Source of the DNA: Hydrogenivirga caldilitoris
GTDB lineage: Bacteria > Aquificota > Aquificia > Aquificales > Aquificaceae
DNA: 64,000 bases
Direction: 5' to 3'
NCBI RefSeq assembly: GCF_003664005.1
Contig: NZ_RCCJ01000001.1
Location: 1,550,001-1,614,000, forward strand
The notes beneath the pieces were generated by a model. The model saw only the letters and a program-made list of their open reading frames with translations, did no database searches and had not been told where the DNA came from. How positions within the stretch are numbered: the first letter of the stretch is position 1; each line of letters begins with the position of its first letter. A program made the translations under genes and the position numbers. Below are positions 60,190 to 64,000 of this stretch, piece after piece.

Positions 60190-62036
60190 CAGTATCCTCC
60201 TCCGTATATTAGTGCAACAAAGAGCAGAACAAGTATAGCAAATCCTGCACCAAGACCAAGGGCGTACCAATTAAGTTTTCCATTCTGGAGAACCTTAAGC
60301 CCATGCCCCACAGACTGAACAATCGCAGCTGTACCGTTTACAAGCCCGTCTATTAGCTGCCTCTCCCCAACAGCGTAAAGAACCTTTGAATAGCTCAAAT
60401 AACCGAGAGCAAATATACCATGATAGAGCTTCTCAGTAAAGAACTGCTCCCTGAAGGTGGTATGAAGAGCTTTAAGCGATTCATAGGTCTTTTCAGGGTC
60501 AAGGAACCTCTTAACAAACACACCGTATGCCAGGACTATTCCGAGGATAGCAACACCCAGAGAAACAAGCGCCACATTAAGGTGAATATCTTTATGTTCA
60601 TCTCCAACAGCGTGCATATACCAGCCCTCAAAAAATCCAGCCACAACCGCCATAACCCCTAACACAACCATAGGCACCGTCATAACAGCACCCACTTCCC
60701 TCGGCTCATGAGGGTCTATCCCCCTAAACCTCTCCTCCCCGTGAAATACCACAAACCCTTCCCTAAATATGTAGTACGCTGTCAAAAACGCTACCACTGT
60801 CCCAACTAAACCCCACACAAAGCTCGCCTCATAGTAACTGCCTATCAGCCTGTCCTTACTCCAAAACCCTGATAGGGGAAATATACCCGCAAGTGCCATC
60901 GCCCCTATCACAAAACTCGCATATGTCACCGGCATGTACTTCTTCAAACCCCCAAAGTTGTATATGTCATATAGCTTGTGGTGAAAGGCTGTTATCACTG
61001 ACCCCGCAGCTAAAAACAAAAGTGCCTTGAAAAAGGCGTGGGTCGTCAGATGAAACATTGCACCACCTCTGTCACCTACCCCAAGAGCAAGAAACATGTA
61101 CCCAAGCTGTGACATGGTGGAAAAGGCTATTATCTTCTTCATGTCCGTGTGAGAGGTGGCGGCAAGTGCCGCAAAGAGTGCTGTTAAACCCCCTATCACC
61201 GCCACTACCTTGAGAGTCTGTGGCGCTGCCTCAAACACCGGATACAGCCTCGCTACCATGTACACCCCAGCCGCTACCATGGTGGCTGCATGCAAAAGAG
61301 CTGAAACCGGTGTCGGACCAGCCATGGCGTTGGGTAGCCATGTGTGTAAGGGTAGTTGCCCCGATTTCCCAACCGCTCCACCAAAAAGTAGCAGGGTGGC
61401 TATACCTATCAATGCCTTATCGGCTGTGTCAACCTTCCCAAATATCTCCACTATGTCCAAACTCTTGAACACCAAAAAGGTGGCTATTATCCCAAATATG
61501 AAAAGCCAGTCCCCTATCCTGTTCATTACAAAGGCTTCTAATGCCGCATTGGTTGCCTTCCTCTGCTGGTGGTAGTACCCTATGAGAAGATAAGAAGCTA
61601 ATCCTACCCCTTCCCAGCCAAAAAATATACCAAGTAGATTGTCCGATAAAACTATAAGAAGCATGGCAAAGAGAAAAAGAGACAGATAGGCGTAAAACTT
61701 GTACACCCACTTGCCAAACTCGTCCTCCATGTAGCCTATTGAATACACAAATATAAGGGTGGCTACAAGTGTAACCACAGCAGCGGTTATTGATGAAAGA
61801 GCGTCAAAGTAAAAACCTACCGAGAGGGTGTAACCCTCAAGGGGTAAAAACTCGTAAAGTTTAATTTGTACCGGTGAGTGCAAGGCTCTATAAACCATAT
61901 ACAGGGAAAACACAAAGGAAAAGGCTCCGCCAAGAACTGTTATTACCCCGCTCGCCCTGTCCCCTAACTGCCTCCCTAATAACCCGGTAACCAAAAAGGC
62001 AAGTAGAGGAAAAGCTAAAACCATAAGACCTTCCAT
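60189..62036 (-). CDS. nuoL: NADH-quinone oxidoreductase subunit L
   Basis: 615 aa, about 16 membrane helices including the lateral helix arm at the C-terminus. G-W-E-G-V-G-L-A-S-Y near 138-147 has the conserved glutamate; G-K-S-G-Q-L-P-L-H-T-W-L-P-N-A-M near 222-237 the lysine and histidine. The 5' two thirds use TTT, GCG, GGG and GTG codons much more than the flanking nuo genes, while the last 400 bp look normal: a possible recombinant gene. Completes the pump trio with nuoM and nuoN. Confidence 0.96.
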   Translation of the reverse strand: MEGLMVLAFPLLAFLVTGLLGRQLGDRASGVITVLGGAFSFVFSLYMVYRALHSPVQIKLYEFLPLEGYTLSVGFYFDALSSITAAVVTLVATLIFVYSIGYMEDEFGKWVYKFYAYLSLFLFAMLLIVLSDNLLGIFFGWEGVGLASYLLIGYYHQQRKATNAALEAFVMNRIGDWLFIFGIIATFLVFKSLDIVEIFGKVDTADKALIGIATLLLFGGAVGKSGQLPLHTWLPNAMAGPTPVSALLHAATMVAAGVYMVARLYPVFEAAPQTLKVVAVIGGLTALFAALAATSHTDMKKIIAFSTMSQLGYMFLALGVGDRGGAMFHLTTHAFFKALLFLAAGSVITAFHHKLYDIYNFGGLKKYMPVTYASFVIGAMALAGIFPLSGFWSKDRLIGSYYEASFVWGLVGTVVAFLTAYYIFREGFVVFHGEERFRGIDPHEPREVGAVMTVPMVVLGVMAVVAGFFEGWYMHAVGDEHKDIHLNVALVSLGVAILGIVLAYGVFVKRFLDPEKTYESLKALHTTFREQFFTEKLYHGIFALGYLSYSKVLYAVGERQLIDGLVNGTAAIVQSVGHGLKVLQNGKLNWYALGLGAGFAILVLLFVALIYGGGY

Positions 62037-62039
62037 AAC

Positions 62040-62348
62040 TTACCCCCTCATGTCCGTAATCTCATCGGTAGATTCCACATACCTGTATCTGAATATGGCG
62101 ATGATTATACCCAAACCAACAGCCGCTTCAGCCGCGGCAAGAGCTATCACGAACAGGGCAAATATCTGCCCCTCAACCAAACCCATATGGGCATCTGCAC
62201 CCACAAAGGCTACGTTGACAGCGTTCAGAGCAAGCTCCAAACTCATAAGGACGGTCACCAGGTTTCTGCGGGCGATGAGCCCTATCACCCCAAGACCAAA
62301 GAGCACCATACTGACCACGAAGTAAGCTTCAACGGGTATCGTTTTCAT
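62040..62348 (-). CDS. nuoK: NADH-quinone oxidoreductase subunit K
   Basis: 102 aa, three membrane helices. L-M-S-L-E-L-A-L-N-A-V-N near 34-45 and A-A-A-E-A-A-V-G-L near 70-78 carry the two conserved membrane glutamates of the proton channel. Overlaps nuoJ by 20 bp. Confidence 0.96.
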   Translation of the reverse strand: MKTIPVEAYFVVSMVLFGLGVIGLIARRNLVTVLMSLELALNAVNVAFVGADAHMGLVEGQIFALFVIALAAAEAAVGLGIIIAIFRYRYVESTDEITDMRG

Positions 62349-62862
62349 AGGTCTGACTCTCCTTTCTTCCTATCAGTACCGCTCCTATCATGCCGATAAG
62401 CAGAACAAGCGAAACCACCTCAAAGGCAAAAAAGTATTTGGTAAAAAGGATTGAACCCACAACCTCTGTGTTCCCAAACTTCTCTATAAAAGCCCTGAAC
62501 TTCCCTTCTGGGGAAGCGGTTATTCCCAGCAGAAAAACTATAGCCATCTCAACGTAAAGAAGTATCACAAGGGGCAAAGACACAACACCCTCCATCCTGT
62601 AATGGGTGCCTTTCTTTATAGCTTTTTCCCACGGAACGGCCGTTAGAACAAAAACATAAAAGACTGCTATGGCAACAGCGTATATGAGGAGCTGAAGAGC
62701 ACCTACAAGCTCAGCCCCTGCAGTAAAGAATATACCTGCAACGGCTATAAGGGCTGAGAGAAGCCAGAGTATAACATATATTGGGTTTGTGAAGGTTATA
62801 ACACCTATACCTGAGATTACAGCCCAAGCTGAGAATATTAAGAATATTATCAACCTTACCAT
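62329..62862 (-). CDS. nuoJ: NADH-quinone oxidoreductase subunit J
   Basis: 177 aa with five membrane helices. G-A-L-Q-L-L-I-Y-A-V-A-I-A-V near 54-67 is the NuoJ helix 3 signature with the conserved tyrosine. It joins nuoK in the channel next to the quinone site. Overlaps nuoI by 7 bp. Confidence 0.95.
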   Translation of the reverse strand: MVRLIIFLIFSAWAVISGIGVITFTNPIYVILWLLSALIAVAGIFFTAGAELVGALQLLIYAVAIAVFYVFVLTAVPWEKAIKKGTHYRMEGVVSLPLVILLYVEMAIVFLLGITASPEGKFRAFIEKFGNTEVVGSILFTKYFFAFEVVSLVLLIGMIGAVLIGRKESQTYENDTR

Positions 62863-63497
62863 TCATGCCTCCCCCTGAACTCCAGTTTTGGCAACTTCAC
62901 CTTGTTCTCATGCCAGAGTCTCTCCCTTTGGGAGTCATCTATCCATATCCTGTCCGGTTCACCTTCCCTTCTTGCCTGCCAGTCCCTGCCTATCTTCTCA
63001 AGAAGTTCAAGGTCAAGGATAGAGTCCTTCCTGGTATAACTTGCCGTTTCATGTATGTCTGTCTGATACAGGCAGTCAACGGGACATGCATCAACGCAGA
63101 AGCCACAGAAGGTGCATAACATAAGGTTCATATTGAATACGCTTACAACCCTCTTTCCGTTCTCAAGTTTTTTGCCCTCTATCTCAAACAACTGAGGCAC
63201 AGGACATGCACGCTTACAAAGCAAGCACACCACACATCTGCTCCTTCCTGGGATAACCTCTATACTGAACCTCTCTACCCACTCGTCATAGGCAGGCTGG
63301 GGTTCATTACCATCAACAACCTTATGGGCAAAGAAGCCCCTGAACCTCTTTGGAGGAGTAAGCTTCTCGTAAGGGTAATGGGTTGTTATGGTTTTGCTGA
63401 AGGCGTGCCTTATAGTAACGGACAAACCCTTTATAAAATCTATGAACAGCACTCTCTCCAGCCAAGTAAGAGGCTTTGCAGCCATACGCTTAATCAT
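62856..63497 (-). CDS. nuoI: NADH-quinone oxidoreductase subunit I
   Basis: 213 aa peripheral-arm ferredoxin-like subunit that passes electrons to the quinone site. Two [4Fe-4S] motifs: C-V-V-C-L-L-C-K-R-A-C-P near 83-94 and C-T-F-C-G-F-C-V-D-A-C-P near 128-139. The N-terminal helix region is amphipathic and contacts the membrane arm. It is 4 bp downstream of nuoH. Confidence 0.96.
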   Translation of the reverse strand: MIKRMAAKPLTWLERVLFIDFIKGLSVTIRHAFSKTITTHYPYEKLTPPKRFRGFFAHKVVDGNEPQPAYDEWVERFSIEVIPGRSRCVVCLLCKRACPVPQLFEIEGKKLENGKRVVSVFNMNLMLCTFCGFCVDACPVDCLYQTDIHETASYTRKDSILDLELLEKIGRDWQARREGEPDRIWIDDSQRERLWHENKVKLPKLEFRGRHEW

Positions 63498-63501
63498 TCC
63501 A

Positions 63502-64000
63502 TTACCTCCAAACTATCGGAGCAATTATAGCGGTTAGAACTATGTTTATCAAGGCTAAAGGCAGCATCACCTTCCAGGCTATCTCCGTAATCTGATCTAT
63601 CCTGTAACGGGGCAGTGTCCAGTGGAGCCAGAGTATAAAAAGGAATAGAAGCGTAACCTTAAGGAGAAACCAGACATACGGGGAGAAAGCTCCAAGAAAG
63701 AAAAGGGGGTCAACAAAACCAACGAAGGGTATGTTTATGGGAGACCAACCACCAAAGAAAAGCACCACAGCAATCGCAGATAGGGATAGGACTTCCACGT
63801 ACCACTCAACGAGGGGAAACAGTCCAAACTTCATACCTCCGTACTCAACGGTAAAACCAGTGACAAGTTCAGCTTCCGCCTCCTGTATGTCAAAGGGTAC
63901 CCTTCCTGTTTCGGCGAGCAGGGAAAATAAGAAAACCACAAAACCTATCGGCTCAACCCACACATACCAGAGGTTCTGCTCAATCTGACGCTCCACAATC
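63502..64000 (-). CDS. nuoH: NADH-quinone oxidoreductase subunit H, 5' end outside window
   Basis: Partial: 165 or so C-terminal residues of a protein usually about 330 long; the frame is open to the right edge, so the true start lies outside. The first part carries L-A-E-T-G-R-V-P-F-D-I-Q-E-A-E-A-E-L-V-T-G-F near 27-48, the invariant quinone-site loop of NuoH. About four membrane helices remain visible. An in-frame GTG at 63996 should not be taken as the start. Confidence 0.95.
   Translation of the reverse strand, partial: IVERQIEQNLWYVWVEPIGFVVFLFSLLAETGRVPFDIQEAEAELVTGFTVEYGGMKFGLFPLVEWYVEVLSLSAIAVVLFFGGWSPINIPFVGFVDPLFFLGAFSPYVWFLLKVTLLFLFILWLHWTLPRYRIDQITEIAWKVMLPLALINIVLTAIIAPIVWR

Overview
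This window looks like chromosome of a thermophilic, chemolithotrophic bacterium of the Aquificales (Aquificaceae; an Aquifex, Hydrogenobacter or Hydrogenivirga relative). The support is a DnaG N-terminus resembling the Aquifex one from memory, lysine/arginine/glutamate-rich proteins with AAG/AGG/GAG codon bias, very tight gene packing, a SoxYZAXB thiosulfate-oxidation cluster, c-type cytochrome lipoproteins, a complex I operon and flagellar genes. The genus is inference. I recognise 72 protein genes and no rRNA, tRNA, IS element or CRISPR array. No stretch longer than about 140 bp lacks a gene.

Layout. 1-8.6 kb: a partial bile-acid/sodium-symporter-type transporter, purC, dnaG-rpoD, then a leftward run of a SAM hydrolase-like gene, a small membrane protein, proS and a beta-hydroxyacid dehydrogenase. 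8.6-11.4 kb: a three-gene translationally coupled set of KaiC-like ATPase, degenerate receiver, and degenerate receiver-GGDEF diguanylate cyclase. This is the most unusual unit here. 11.4-21 kb: rpsU, an APH-like kinase, infB-queE, a LysR regulator, a HAD phosphatase, a short Trm112-family gene antisense to the HAD 3' end, acyP, an NlpD-like LysM/LytM protein, rplM-rpsI and argC. 21-27.6 kb: a sulfur-oxidation operon of SoxW-like thioredoxin, soxY, soxZ, soxA, soxX and soxB, followed by two DUF302 proteins and a periplasmic metallo-beta-lactamase-fold protein. No soxCD is visible in the window. 27.5-30.4 kb: the oxidative pentose phosphate operon gnd-zwf-pgl on the minus strand. 30.5-41.3 kb: alr, alaS with a cytochrome c lipoprotein, ffh, a PhoB/PhoQ-type two-component operon with a small secreted Lys/Gln-rich protein, rpsP-khpA, then lysC-rfaE1-yraN. 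41.4-47.1 kb: a flagellar operon (FliK-like, TPR protein, flgB, flgC, fliE, fliF). 47.1-51.2 kb: purF with type II secretion genes gspD and gspN. 51.3-57.3 kb: dnaN, a small secreted protein, a LOG-family protein, an SbcD-like nuclease, a minimal FAD protein, a flippase-like membrane protein, dxr and a tiny membrane protein. 57.3-64 kb: nuoHIJKLMN on the minus strand, with nuoH running off the window.

How the genes work together. Thiosulfate electrons from the periplasmic Sox enzymes would enter c-type cytochromes, and complex I links quinone and proton motive force to NAD(P)H. Housekeeping genes for purine, arginine, lysine-family, isoprenoid and wall synthesis are scattered as short operons, as is usual in Aquificales. 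A recurring feature is a -10 hexamer (TATAAT-like) ending only about 3-17 nt before the start codon. This suggests many leaderless or ultra-short-leader mRNAs and lets divergent genes share intergenic gaps as short as 17 and 22 bp.
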